Assembly: GCF_014925385.1 (NCBI RefSeq)
Contig: NZ_JACSDK010000005.1
Span: 62,001 to 126,000, forward strand
Origin: Pelagibius marinus
GTDB lineage: Bacteria > Pseudomonadota > Alphaproteobacteria > Kiloniellales > Kiloniellaceae
Length of the DNA: 64,000 nt
Direction of reading: 5' to 3'
Below are positions 27,996 through 36,478 of the stretch, one piece after another. Positions within the stretch are counted from its first letter, which is position 1. Each line of letters opens with the position of its first letter. The translations under genes and the position numbers were made by a program. The notes beneath the pieces are model-generated. The model worked only from the letters and a program-made list of their open reading frames with translations, made no database searches and had not been told where the DNA came from.

Positions 27996-28220
27996 GGAGT
28001 TCTGCACCGAGTCGGCGTGGCGGAAATGCGAGGCCGCTGGCGCTAGTGCAAATCACTTGTAAATCAAAGTCGTGCGATTACACGGCAAGCGATGGAAGTA
28101 CAGTTCGTGACTTTTTTGTAACCTTGGGAAATTGGAGAAAAAGCAATGGTGATTAGTAACTTGTTAACCTGTATAGCCGATGGTCTAGCTGGGTTTGAGT
28201 AGCCCGAAAGTGGAGTTCCG

Positions 28221-28571
28221 ATGAATTCGAAGATTGGACCTGAGCACCTGCGAGACTTCGAGCGCCGCCGCTCGTTGCGCTTTGTGCTGCCGCGCGAGGA
28301 GGACATCGTCCTGACCGCGGCAGGACAGGAGTATCGCGGCAAGCTCGAGGACGTCTCCATCGGCGGGGCCAAGCTGCGGCTCACCGACGAATTGCCGGCG
28401 CTTTCGGATATCTCACTGGCCCACGAGAGCGCGGGCGTCATCGAAGGCGTCTGCATGTGGCACGACGGAGAGAGCCTGGGTGTCTCCTTTGATCTCACCG
28501 ACCCGGCGCTGCAGCTGATTTCCCTCTGCCTGCGCCAGGGCGTGCCAAGCGGCACCTCCCACGCCGCCTGA
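28221..28571 (+). CDS. PilZ-domain protein
   Basis: PilZ domains bind cyclic-di-GMP and pass the signal to motility or polysaccharide machinery. This 116-residue stand-alone domain has the arginine motif ERRRSLRF near residue 15 and the DVSIGGAKL motif near residue 44, the two sites that hold the nucleotide. The upstream 200 bases are AT-rich. It converges with a FliN-like motor switch gene and lies opposite yajQ, which makes flagellar control a sensible guess. Confidence 0.88.
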   Translation: MNSKIGPEHLRDFERRRSLRFVLPREEDIVLTAAGQEYRGKLEDVSIGGAKLRLTDELPALSDISLAHESAGVIEGVCMWHDGESLGVSFDLTDPALQLISLCLRQGVPSGTSHAA

Positions 28572-28589
28572 TCCCGTTCGGACGGGATC
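28570..28589. terminator. hairpin between convergent PilZ and FliN-like genes
   Basis: GATCCCGT (28570-28577) and ACGGGATC (28582-28589) form a perfect 8-pair stem with loop TCGG, overlapping the PilZ stop codon. There is no T-run, so it may only protect mRNA 3' ends. Confidence 0.4.
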
Positions 28590-28663
28590 CTGCCGGGCCT
28601 GCGGGCCTCATCTATTCCAGAAGAGTTTGACCGGAACGCGCCGCCGACCTGCGCGCGGCGCCG

Positions 28664-29131
28664 TCAGCTGCCTTCGCGCTTGACGATCTCGGTGATCTCG
28701 ATGGCGATGCGGTCTTCCACCACGACCACTTCGCCCTTGGCGACGAGCTGATCGTTGATGCGCATTTCGATCTCGTCGCCCAGGCCGGTCTCCAGCTCGA
28801 CGACGGCGCCGCGGCCCATGCGCAGCAACTGGCTGACCGGCATCGACGCCGTGCCCAGAATGGCATAGGCCTCCAGGGAGACCTCGTGGATGGCAGGCAT
28901 CTTCACGACCGGCAGCTCGGCGCCACCTGCGTCAGAAGGCGCCTCGGACGCAGTGTCGGCCGGCGTCTCGGGCGCCGCTTCGTCAGCGCCCTCCTCCGCC
29001 TCGCCCTCGGCCGCCATGGCCTCCCATTCCGCCATCATGGCGTCCTGGTCGGCATCGCCGTCTTCCGAAGGCTCTTCCGCCTCGGATTCCTCGGCTGGCG
29101 CCTTGGCCTTCTTTTCGTCTTCGTCCGGCAT
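28664..29131 (-). CDS. FliN/SpoA-domain protein with long acidic N-terminus
   Basis: The last 85 residues form a SpoA (FliN C-terminal) domain, part of the flagellar switch C-ring: SLEAYAILGTASMPVSQLLR, GRGAVVELETGLGDEI and GEVVVVEDRIAIEITEI. The first 70 residues are almost only Asp, Glu, Ala, Ser and Pro, much longer and more acidic than usual FliN tails. The start at 29131 is the first ATG that gives this tail; no strong ribosome binding site is seen. No other flagellar gene is in the window, so it may be an extra or relocated FliN. Confidence 0.78.
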   Translation of the reverse strand: MPDEDEKKAKAPAEESEAEEPSEDGDADQDAMMAEWEAMAAEGEAEEGADEAAPETPADTASEAPSDAGGAELPVVKMPAIHEVSLEAYAILGTASMPVSQLLRMGRGAVVELETGLGDEIEMRINDQLVAKGEVVVVEDRIAIEITEIVKREGS

Positions 29132-29297
29132 ATCTGACCCGCCCGCTGTTCGGCATACCCGCTGGCTGCCCCCGGATCGCCCCACCCCTCTTCGAAGGCA
29201 GCGAAACGGCTGCCAGATAATAGGAGAGCGGCGGCAACTCCGCAAAGCGATCCTGCGACGCCTTACCTTGCAGCGGCGCTTGTGGCAAGTTCGACCT

Positions 29298-29792
29298 ATG
29301 CGCCACTTCCCTTTCACCGGCGGCCGCTACGCCCTGCGCCTCGCCCTCGCCGCCCTGCTTTTCCTCGGCCTCGCCCCTTCCAGCCCGGCCCAGATGGGCC
29401 AGGCGGATATCCGCGGGCGCGCCCCGCAGGTGATCGATTCGGGGTTGCTCGATTTCGGCGGCCGGCCGGTCTATCTCTACGGCCTGCGCGGGGCGCGCGC
29501 CGAGCAAAGCTGCACCATGAACGGCGGACAGAGCTGGCCTTGCGGGCGGGAAGCGCGCTGGGCGGCGCGCAACCGGATCGCCAACCATTGGGTCGAATGC
29601 GTCGAGCGGGCCCGTGGCCCCGGCGGCGAGATCTTCGCCCTCTGCTATCTCGGCGGCGTCGGCGGTCCGGAGCTGAACGCCTGGCTGGTCGAGCAGGGCT
29701 GGGCCCTGGCCGCGCGCGACTACGCCCAAGACTACGCGGCGGCCGAAGATGCCGCCCGGGCCGCCGGCCGGGGCCTGTGGCGCGGGCGATAA
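29298..29792 (+). CDS. secreted SNase-fold protein with degenerate active site
   Basis: The 164-residue protein has a signal peptide (to about residue 32) and the thermonuclease fold of a common alphaproteobacterial family, recognisable by QSCTMNGGQSWPCGREA (residues 70-86), ALCYLGGVGGPELNAWLVEQ and the end AARAAGRGLWRG. The catalytic parts are altered: where the family has DGDT, an Arg and DAPE this protein has DSGL, Tyr59 and RGAR, and the loop with the second catalytic Arg (DRYGR) is GPGGE. It is therefore probably not a nuclease; a structural or ligand-binding role is inferred. Confidence 0.75.
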   Translation: MRHFPFTGGRYALRLALAALLFLGLAPSSPAQMGQADIRGRAPQVIDSGLLDFGGRPVYLYGLRGARAEQSCTMNGGQSWPCGREARWAARNRIANHWVECVERARGPGGEIFALCYLGGVGGPELNAWLVEQGWALAARDYAQDYAAAEDAARAAGRGLWRGR

Positions 29793-29987
29793 CTTTAACT
29801 GAATCAGAATTCGTTAACTTCTGACACGTTATGGGATGTCAACAACCCACGAGAATCCACGCGTGTTAACTATTAAGAGAAAAACTTGAATAAAAATCGA
29901 AACGATATCTAGGTTATTTATTACCGGATATGGTTAATTATTTGTATTTGGATTGATTTTTGAGAAGTCTGGCGCTACCATTCTCTC

Positions 29988-30101
29988 ACTGCTATGCCAG
30001 TACTAGGCTATACGGTGTCGAAGCGACAACACTGTGTGACCTACCTAAAGCCACGAATATTCCTCTCGGCCCCGGAATTCCCCCTCCGGGGCCATTTTTT
30101 T
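29988..30101 (+). ncRNA. candidate small RNA with promoter and strong terminator
   Basis: The AT-rich gap 29793-30158 has no protein gene. TTGATT (29953-29958) and TACCAT (29976-29981), 17 bases apart, form a promoter; transcription would start near 29988. About 115 bases on, GGCCCCGGA (30068-30076) pairs perfectly with TCCGGGGCC (30085-30093), followed by A and seven T (30095-30101), a textbook terminator. A hairpin around GGTGTCGAAGCGACAACACT (from about 30014) lies between. No open frame fits. I do not recognise a known sRNA family. Confidence 0.5.
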
Positions 30102-30158
30102 GGCTTACCTCGCCCCGGCAGGATCTGTGGTGTGGAAAGAGTGCCGCCGGCGGCGGCC

Positions 30159-30674
30159 TCAGCGCCCGCAGCCGATGGCCGAGCCGGTGACCGCCGGCGC
30201 GGCGCCCAGCGGCGGCGGGATCAGGAAACCGCGCGAGGTGCCGCTGATGGTGACCGTGTCACTCGGCAGGAAGGGCATCAGGAACTCGAAGTTGTAGCTG
30301 ACTTCGACCGAGATGGTGCGGGTGTTGTCGACCGGGTCGATGGGCCCGGTGACCACAATGGCGTTGATGCGGTCGCGGTTGACACCCAGGAGGCAGTCTT
30401 CCGTCAGGTTGATGACCTCCGTCTCGGTGATGTTGTAGTTGACCACGGCGTAGCGCGTCGCCTCCTCGGCGGCAAAGGTCACGACGCCCTGGGTATAGGC
30501 CGCCCGACCCAGTTCGATCACCCCGAAGAAGAGGGTCAGAAAGACCGGCGCCATGAGGGCGAATTCGACGGCCGTGAGGCCCTCACAGTCGCCCTTGACG
30601 CGGCGCCAGGCACGCAGGAGGCGCTGACGCAGGGCGCCCGGATTCCCGAAGGTCAAGATCGCTGAAGACTGCAT
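30159..30674 (-). CDS. TadE-like pilus assembly protein
   Basis: The 171-residue protein has the TadE signature, a cytoplasmic start followed by GLTAVEFALMAPVFLTLFFG, a prepilin-type membrane helix with the conserved Glu, then a periplasmic domain. TadE pseudopilins belong to the Flp/Tad pilus system. I chose the ATG at 30674 with GAGG 9 bases upstream; a TTG at 30689 is the alternative. It follows the next gene by 11 bases in the same operon. Confidence 0.83.
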   Translation of the reverse strand: MQSSAILTFGNPGALRQRLLRAWRRVKGDCEGLTAVEFALMAPVFLTLFFGVIELGRAAYTQGVVTFAAEEATRYAVVNYNITETEVINLTEDCLLGVNRDRINAIVVTGPIDPVDNTRTISVEVSYNFEFLMPFLPSDTVTISGTSRGFLIPPPLGAAPAVTGSAIGCGR

Positions 30675-30685
30675 GTGCTTCGTCC

Positions 30686-31195
30686 TCAATTCAGCCGCAC
30701 CGAGCCCTCGGCAGACAGATCGACGCTGGTGCCGACGCCGGGATAGGCGAAGAGCAGATCAAAGTCCTGGCTGAGGCGTACCCGCACGAAGGCGGAGCGC
30801 TCAAAGCCGCCGCTGCACAGCGCCACGCCGCCGGGTGCCGAGCACTGGGACGGAGTTCCGTCCGGACATTCGCAGTAGAACTCGACGTCCAAAGCGGTGC
30901 CCGGCGCGCCTTCATAGAAGGGCGCCGTCGCCCAGACCGCATCGCGGATCGGATCGATATCACCCTGCTGGGGACGGCGCACCAGGGCATACTGAGTTCC
31001 GGCACGCACGGCGTTCTCCAACTCAGCATGGCGCTTGTAAGCCAGGCCGAAATCGATGACGCCGATCAGCAGGAGACCCAGAATCGTCGCCACGAAGGCG
31101 CCCTCAACGGTGACCATCCCCCGCCGGCAACTGCAGAAAGCCTGCCAGTGGCGGCGGGCAGCGGCATTCCAGCGTGCAAAGCGTTCTCGCGACAT
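30686..31195 (-). CDS. TadE/TadG-like pilus assembly protein
   Basis: The 169-residue protein has the hydrophobic helix GMVTVEGAFVATILGLLLIG with the conserved Glu, then a periplasmic domain with four Cys (FYCECPDGTPSQC, ALCSGG) likely paired as disulfides. It lies between a TadG-like and a TadE-like gene with gaps of about 12 bases, forming one operon. The pilus secretion ATPase and other Tad parts are not in the window. Confidence 0.8.
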   Translation of the reverse strand: MSRERFARWNAAARRHWQAFCSCRRGMVTVEGAFVATILGLLLIGVIDFGLAYKRHAELENAVRAGTQYALVRRPQQGDIDPIRDAVWATAPFYEGAPGTALDVEFYCECPDGTPSQCSAPGGVALCSGGFERSAFVRVRLSQDFDLLFAYPGVGTSVDLSAEGSVRLN

Positions 31196-31207
31196 AGCCG
31201 TTCCCCC

Positions 31208-32530
31208 CTATTCGACCAACTGCACGCGCAGCTGGTTGACCTCCTGCAAGCCGAAAGCGGCGCAGGTGGCAGGGTCATTGGTGATGTTGGCTTCACCGGT
31301 AAATTCGACGGTTCTAGCCACGATGTGCAGGCAGCTGGCCCCGGCTGCCGAAGCACCACCGCCGTAGTCGACCTGGCGCTGAGGGAAGTACAGGGCGCCG
31401 GTCAGGTCGACCTGGGCCTCACCGTTGAACTTGCTCTCGATGATGCTGCTGGTGCCGGGAGCGGCGTTGGGATCCTGATAGAAGAGAATTCCCGCCATCT
31501 CACCGGTGGTGGTCGGCGTCAGGGTGATCTCGGCGCCGCCGTTGATCTTCACGTTGCCGACGGAACCCGGCGTCGCGCCGGTCAACACGATGGTCACCTC
31601 GTCGCCGGTCAGCACCGCTTCGGAACCAACCTCGAAGTCGCCGTCGGCGACGATATAGATGCCCGGGTCAAGGTCGACAGTACCGTTGATCCGCAGGCCG
31701 TTGCAGTAGCGTCCCGGCTGCAGGGCCGGGCTCACGTAGGTCTCGCCGGTTTGGGCCCAGAAGTCGGTCTCGGTGCAGGTCGCCGGATCGACCGGCATGA
31801 TGACGTCGGCGTAGGGATCGTCGACGCGCTGCGAATAGGGCTGCACCGGGCTCTGTGTCACCAGAGTGGCGTTGTTGCCGATATAGATGTCGCCATAGGC
31901 CTGGGCCGGATTGGCTTCCAGGATGGCTTCACCGGCAATGTAGATCGAGCGGTTGCTGCTGGAGTTCGACGCGATGCCACACCCCAGCGTCACGTGCGCG
32001 TCGCCGGTAAAGGTGATGGCACGATCGGCGTCGTGGTCCAGCGCGATGACGCACTGCGGGCCGTTGTCGACGCCGGCGCCGGTGGCGCGGGCGCTGACCT
32101 CCACAGGGTCCACCCCGACCGCACCGAGGAAGTAGAGCGGCACATTGCGTGAGATGCGCACCTCTGCGGCGCGGTTCAGGCCCGGATAGAGCCCGGCCGT
32201 CGGCGGCGCGAAGGTCTGCACCGTATAGCCTTGGGCCGCACTCCAGCCGTTGCGTATCGCGCCCTCGACGGCAGCGTTCTGCACGTCGGCCGCTGTGCCG
32301 CCGGACATGACGGCGTGCGTCGCGGCAATGGCTGCGCCGTCAGCCATGTTCTGCATGGCGCGGCGTTGTGAATACCAGTGAGTCAGGTCCACGCCGAGAC
32401 CGGCAAAGCCGATGATCGTCGGCAAGAGAACCGCGGTCACCGCCAGGGCGCCGCCGTCGCAGTCCCTGAGCAGCGCGAGTGGTTTTCGAAGCATCACCGC
32501 AATGCGGCGCTTCGCTTGCGTAAGCGTCAC
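31208..32530 (-). CDS. TadG-like protein
   Basis: The 440-residue protein starts with a membrane segment typical of TadG, GALAVTAVLLPTIIGFAGLG followed by VDLTHWYSQRRAMQNMADGA, then a long exported beta-rich domain. TadG proteins anchor or support Flp pili in the envelope. It is the first gene of the three-gene Tad operon. The 150 bases upstream are AT-rich and probably hold the promoter. Confidence 0.83.
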   Translation of the reverse strand: MTLTQAKRRIAVMLRKPLALLRDCDGGALAVTAVLLPTIIGFAGLGVDLTHWYSQRRAMQNMADGAAIAATHAVMSGGTAADVQNAAVEGAIRNGWSAAQGYTVQTFAPPTAGLYPGLNRAAEVRISRNVPLYFLGAVGVDPVEVSARATGAGVDNGPQCVIALDHDADRAITFTGDAHVTLGCGIASNSSSNRSIYIAGEAILEANPAQAYGDIYIGNNATLVTQSPVQPYSQRVDDPYADVIMPVDPATCTETDFWAQTGETYVSPALQPGRYCNGLRINGTVDLDPGIYIVADGDFEVGSEAVLTGDEVTIVLTGATPGSVGNVKINGGAEITLTPTTTGEMAGILFYQDPNAAPGTSSIIESKFNGEAQVDLTGALYFPQRQVDYGGGASAAGASCLHIVARTVEFTGEANITNDPATCAAFGLQEVNQLRVQLVE

Positions 32531-32682
32531 CGAACGTACTCCTGTTGCATCGCCTCTGGGGTCAATCTCAACAGTTGTCGGTTAACGCTCGGCTAAATCA
32601 GGCAATTTAAGTAATTGTTTTTTCTAGATAATTCATCCGTAGATTGCGCCACCGGAAGTTTTTCACCCTTCGGGGCTCATTT

Positions 32683-34122
32683 TTATACGGCCAGTTGATC
32701 GAGATCCGGCTTGTACGCCTTTGTCGTTCGGTCTTCGGCGAAAGCAGCCTCCAGGGTGAGGCCCAGGCGCAACAGTTCGGCTTCCCCGCCACGGCGGCCG
32801 ACGATCTGCAGGCCGAAGGGCAGGCCTTCCTCATCTTTCCCGCAAGGCAGCACCAGGATCGGGTGCGCCGCAAGGGTCAAAGCGTAGGTGATGGCGATCC
32901 AGGAGATGTAGGTCTCAAGCGGCTGGCCGTCGATTTCCTGCGGGAACAGCTGGGTCTTGTCGAAAGGCTGGACCGAGGCCACCGGACAGATGAGCGCATC
33001 GTAGCCCGCCATGAAGTCGATGAAGCGGTGGTAGAGCCGGGTCTGCGCGGCCATGGCCTCGGCCACGTCGGCGGCGCTGAAGGTCAGGCCGAGTTTCACA
33101 TTGGCGGTAACGTTGGGCCCGGCCTGCTCGGGTGTGCGCTCAACCAGCTTGCGCAGCCGGCCGAGAAAGCCGACCGCGCGTAAGACCTCGAAACAGCGGT
33201 CGGCGCCGGCCAGCGGCGGCGCGGCCTCCTCGCAGTCCACCAGCCGGCCGATCCGCTCGGCCCTGTCGCGGAACAGGCCGCGCACCGTCCGGCTCACCGG
33301 GGCGACGCCGAGGTCTTCGGACACGGCAAAGCGCTTGCCCGTCAGCGAGGCGGGGTGCAGCCCCTCAAAGTCCTTGCCGGAGGCGAAGCCCGTCAGGGGG
33401 TCACGGGGGTCGCTGCCGGCCATGGCCTGCAGGAAGAGGGCGATGTCGCCGACGCTGCGCGCCATCGGCCCCTCGGTCCACAGCGGTGACCAGGCCATTT
33501 CCTTGCGCACCATGGGTACCAGCCCCGGCGTCGGGCGCAGGCCGACGACCCCGCAGTAGGCCGCCGGCGTGCGCAGCGAGCCGCCAAGGTCGGAGCCGCT
33601 GGCCAGCGGCAGCATGCCGGTCGCCAGGGCCACCGCCGAACCGCCGGAGGAACCGGCACAGGTACGCGACACGTCGAAGGGATTGCCGGTGGTGCCGTAA
33701 ACCGCATTGGTGGTGTTGGCCCCGGCACCGAACTCCGGCGTGTTTGTCTTGGCGGCGATGATGCCGCCGGCCGCGCGCAGGGTCGCCACCAGGGGGTCGT
33801 CTTTCTGCGGCAGGTGATCGGCGTAGCGCGGCGAGCCGAAGGTGGTGCGCAGTCCCGCCGTCTCGTTCAGGTCCTTGATGCCGAGCGGCAGTCCGTGGAG
33901 CGGGCCGAGCGCGCCACCGGCGGCCACCGCCGCCTCCGCCTCCCGCGCCGCCTTCAGCGCCGCCTCGCGGTCCTCCGCCACAATGGCGTTGAGCGCCGGG
34001 TTCACGGCGTCGATGCGCTGGTGGCAGGCGGTCAACAACTCGACCGGCGAGATATCCTTCTCGCCGATGCGGCGGCGCAGCTCGACGGCGGAAAGATCAC
34101 AAAGGCTTTCGTCTTGGCTCAT
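32683..34122 (-). CDS. amidase-signature family hydrolase
   Basis: This 479-residue enzyme hydrolyses an amide bond. The Ser-cisSer-Lys triad is visible: Lys83 in LPLGIKDLNETAG, cis-Ser158 in CAGSSGGSAVAL and nucleophile Ser182 in GSDLGGSLRTPA. GatA is unlikely since no gatC/gatB neighbours exist. I use the ATG at 34122 (a GTG lies one codon before). It follows the PhnD-like gene by 23 bases and ends the operon led by the XRE regulator, so its substrate may be delivered or sensed by those proteins. Confidence 0.88.
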   Translation of the reverse strand: MSQDESLCDLSAVELRRRIGEKDISPVELLTACHQRIDAVNPALNAIVAEDREAALKAAREAEAAVAAGGALGPLHGLPLGIKDLNETAGLRTTFGSPRYADHLPQKDDPLVATLRAAGGIIAAKTNTPEFGAGANTTNAVYGTTGNPFDVSRTCAGSSGGSAVALATGMLPLASGSDLGGSLRTPAAYCGVVGLRPTPGLVPMVRKEMAWSPLWTEGPMARSVGDIALFLQAMAGSDPRDPLTGFASGKDFEGLHPASLTGKRFAVSEDLGVAPVSRTVRGLFRDRAERIGRLVDCEEAAPPLAGADRCFEVLRAVGFLGRLRKLVERTPEQAGPNVTANVKLGLTFSAADVAEAMAAQTRLYHRFIDFMAGYDALICPVASVQPFDKTQLFPQEIDGQPLETYISWIAITYALTLAAHPILVLPCGKDEEGLPFGLQIVGRRGGEAELLRLGLTLEAAFAEDRTTKAYKPDLDQLAV

Positions 34123-34145
34123 CACAACTCTTGGATCGAAGTGGG

Positions 34146-34949
34146 TCAGGCGAGCTCGGGATAGCCTGCCGCAGCGGCGGCAGCCTCCAGCTCCAGGATA
34201 CGGTCATAGTCGCTCAGCGGCTTCACCACCATGTCCTTAATCAGCAGGGCCGCGCGCAGTTCGGCCAGCGCCGGGTCGGCGATGGCGCGGGCCAGCCCGG
34301 CGCGCAGGCGCCGAAGGTCTTCCGCGCCGATGTCGCGGCGGGTGATGTAGGGCAAGGCCGGCGCCTCGGCGCTGGAGGTCAGCACACGCAGGCGGCCGGT
34401 CAGGGCCGGCTCCGTCCGCTTCAGCAGGTGATAGGTGACGCAGTCGACGGCGCAGACGTCGGCCTGCCCTTGGGCCACCGATGTCATGGAGGCAAGGTGA
34501 CTACCGCTCACCTGCACCTCGCCGAAGAAGCCTCCTTGCGCGGCCAGCGGCGCGACGGCGTGGCGCAGGGCGCTGTAGCCGCTCTGTGAGTCCCGCGCGT
34601 TGACCGCCACGCGGCGCCCGCGCAGGGCGGAAAGCGCTTCGGCCGGATCATCGGCGCGCAGCAGGATCTCGCTGCGGTAGAGGCCGCCGGCGCAGCCCGG
34701 CACGTCATAGACCGGCGTCGCCAGCAGCGTCACCTTCGCGGCAAGCGCGTGGGTCAGGGGATAGCCGCAGGTCTGGCTGAACAGCAGGTCAGCCGCGGTC
34801 CAGAGCTCGGACAGTTCAGCGGCGCGGGTCAGATGCGTCGGCACCTCCGCCACGCCCTCGGCGCGCAGGGCCGCGGCCAGGCCCGTCCACCAGGCATCGG
34901 TCGCCGCCTCCAGCCCGGGCAGTTCGTACATCGGCAGGCTGGCCCGCAT
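34146..34949 (-). CDS. PhnD/phosphate-phosphonate-type solute-binding protein without signal peptide
   Basis: The 267-residue protein has the type-2 binding-protein fold: ADLLFSQTCGYPLTHAL, LRGRRVAVNARDSQSGYSAL and GQADVCAVDCVTYHLLKR. It starts MRASLPMYELPGLEAATDAW with no signal peptide, so as written it is cytoplasmic; the family has such members. No permease or ATPase lies nearby. It may be a ligand sensor or enzyme partner rather than a transporter part. Confidence 0.75.
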   Translation of the reverse strand: MRASLPMYELPGLEAATDAWWTGLAAALRAEGVAEVPTHLTRAAELSELWTAADLLFSQTCGYPLTHALAAKVTLLATPVYDVPGCAGGLYRSEILLRADDPAEALSALRGRRVAVNARDSQSGYSALRHAVAPLAAQGGFFGEVQVSGSHLASMTSVAQGQADVCAVDCVTYHLLKRTEPALTGRLRVLTSSAEAPALPYITRRDIGAEDLRRLRAGLARAIADPALAELRAALLIKDMVVKPLSDYDRILELEAAAAAAGYPELA

Positions 34950-34952
34950 CGC

Positions 34953-35399
34953 TCAGTTGCCGCCCGGCCACTGGTCACCGCCCTGCCCCTGGGGGAATTT
35001 CTCCAGGCCGTCGCCGATCTCGTAGAAGTCGGCCTTGTCGTCCATGAAGATATGGCGCACCTGACGCAGGCCGGAAGGCTGGTCGAGCGAGCCGGCGGAA
35101 ACGGAGACGAAGCCGTTGCCGGCGCGATCCCAGAACAGGGCGCCGCCGCAGCGGCTGCAGAAGCCGCGCCGCACGCCCGGGGAGGACTCGAACCAGGTGA
35201 CGCCCGCCGCGTTCTCGATGTTGAGATCGCCGCGCTGGGCGGCGGAGAAGGCGCCGTAGTTGGTGAAGGCCTTGCGGCACTGGCTGCAGTGACAGGCGAC
35301 CACCGGGCGCATATTTCCTTCGACGCGATAGCGCACGGCCCCGCAGGCACAGCCGCCCGTATGGACTTGCGCCTTGTAGGCTTCCACCTCTTCGCTCAC
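34953..35399 (-). CDS. GFA-family zinc protein
   Basis: The 148-residue protein has the Cys pattern of the glutathione-dependent formaldehyde-activating (GFA/CENP-V) fold: GGCACGAVRY, CHCSQCRKA and FCSRCGGALFW, giving two zinc sites. True Gfa enzymes bind glutathione; most relatives have unknown roles. Its start overlaps the stop of the XRE gene by 4 bases, and the PhnD-like gene follows 3 bases on, so the genes are coupled. Confidence 0.87.
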   Translation of the reverse strand: MSEEVEAYKAQVHTGGCACGAVRYRVEGNMRPVVACHCSQCRKAFTNYGAFSAAQRGDLNIENAAGVTWFESSPGVRRGFCSRCGGALFWDRAGNGFVSVSAGSLDQPSGLRQVRHIFMDDKADFYEIGDGLEKFPQGQGGDQWPGGN

Positions 35400-36256
35400 T
35401 GCTCCGCTTCCTCCAATTCCTTCAACAGCCGCTTCAACACCTGCGGCACGTCCGGCGGCTGCACGATAGCGCCCCGGATCAGATTGTCGAAGTGTTGCGT
35501 AAGGGCGCGGATGTGTTCGGTGGAATTGAAAACGAAGTACATGTTGCCGATGTAAACCGCCGCGCGCGACGGCCCGAAGATGGTGACCGGCGCCGAGTAG
35601 TGCTCCAGGCCGTCGTAGAGGAACCAGCGGAAAGTCGGGTAGAGTTCGTCGACCAGGGCGATCATCCAGGAGAGCTGCAGCTTGCGGCTCGACGCCGGCA
35701 GCTGTTCCCAGATACCCTGGCCGCGGGCGAAGCCTTCCAGCGCCTGCAGCGAGGAGCAGGCCTCCAAGTCGGTCTCCGGGCGCCGGCTGTAGGCCAGGCG
35801 CGCCTCGGCCTGTTCCAGGCGGATGGCGGGCATCTCGCTGCCCTGCTGGGTGTATTCGTAGCGGATGACCTCTTCGCCCTTCAGCAGGTCCGGCAGGGTC
35901 GAGGGCACGTAGCGGATCTTGTAGCCCACCGCCTCGGCGCGCCAGCGCGCCAGGCGCTCGTCGGAATAGGAAGAAGCGCCGCGGGCGATTTCCGGCGCCT
36001 CGCTGAGGATGTTGGTGCCGACCTTTTCCTCCTGCACCAGTCCCAGCAGCCAGTCGGTGGAGACCTGCTCCTGCTCGGCGATGGCGGCAATGGTCTCGGC
36101 GCGCGGCAGGCGGTCGCTGGTGCCGGAGAGCAGCTGCGACAGGGTCGAGCGGTCGAGCCCGGCCTTGGCCGCGAAGCCGGAGCGGCTGAGGCCAGAGCGC
36201 TCGATCACCTGGGAGAGGCGCTCGCGGAAGGTCTCGACGGTAAGACGGCGATCCAT
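35396..36256 (-). CDS. XRE-family regulator with C-terminal sensor-like domain
   Basis: The 286-residue protein has an N-terminal helix-turn-helix (residues 6-65, SGFAAKAGLDRSTLSQLLSG) and a long C-terminal domain with LPASSRKLQLSWMIALVDEL and APVTIFGPSRAAVYIGNMYF, the latter like a ligand-binding effector domain. I chose the ATG at 36256; a TTG at 36280 is possible. It leads the operon with the GFA, PhnD-like and amidase genes and probably controls it; the upstream 220 bases, shared with the desaturase, may hold its operator. Confidence 0.82.
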   Translation of the reverse strand: MDRRLTVETFRERLSQVIERSGLSRSGFAAKAGLDRSTLSQLLSGTSDRLPRAETIAAIAEQEQVSTDWLLGLVQEEKVGTNILSEAPEIARGASSYSDERLARWRAEAVGYKIRYVPSTLPDLLKGEEVIRYEYTQQGSEMPAIRLEQAEARLAYSRRPETDLEACSSLQALEGFARGQGIWEQLPASSRKLQLSWMIALVDELYPTFRWFLYDGLEHYSAPVTIFGPSRAAVYIGNMYFVFNSTEHIRALTQHFDNLIRGAIVQPPDVPQVLKRLLKELEEAEQ

Positions 36257-36390
36257 GGGTAAGCTGACTACTTTATACAACAGTTGGTGACAATCATCAC
36301 ATATTAGGAAGAAAGTACGTCATTTGTAAACAATGGTGATAAGAAACTGCGAATTGTGCGCAGTCCCGCGTTGTTGTCCCGGCACCTCTT

Positions 36391-36425
36391 CTGACACCCT
36401 CCTGACACAAGGCATTCCCTGACAA
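36391..36425. repeat. three CTGACA direct repeats before the desaturase gene
   Basis: CTGACAC occurs at 36391-36397 and 36402-36408, and CTGACAA at 36419-36425, with 11- and 17-base steps, inside the gap between the XRE gene and the desaturase. The near-helical 11-base step suggests a regulator binding site, which is inference. Confidence 0.35.
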
Positions 36426-36478
36426 AGGGTCTTTCGGGGTCTTGCTTTCAGGTCCGTTTTCAAAAGGTTGTCGTACAG

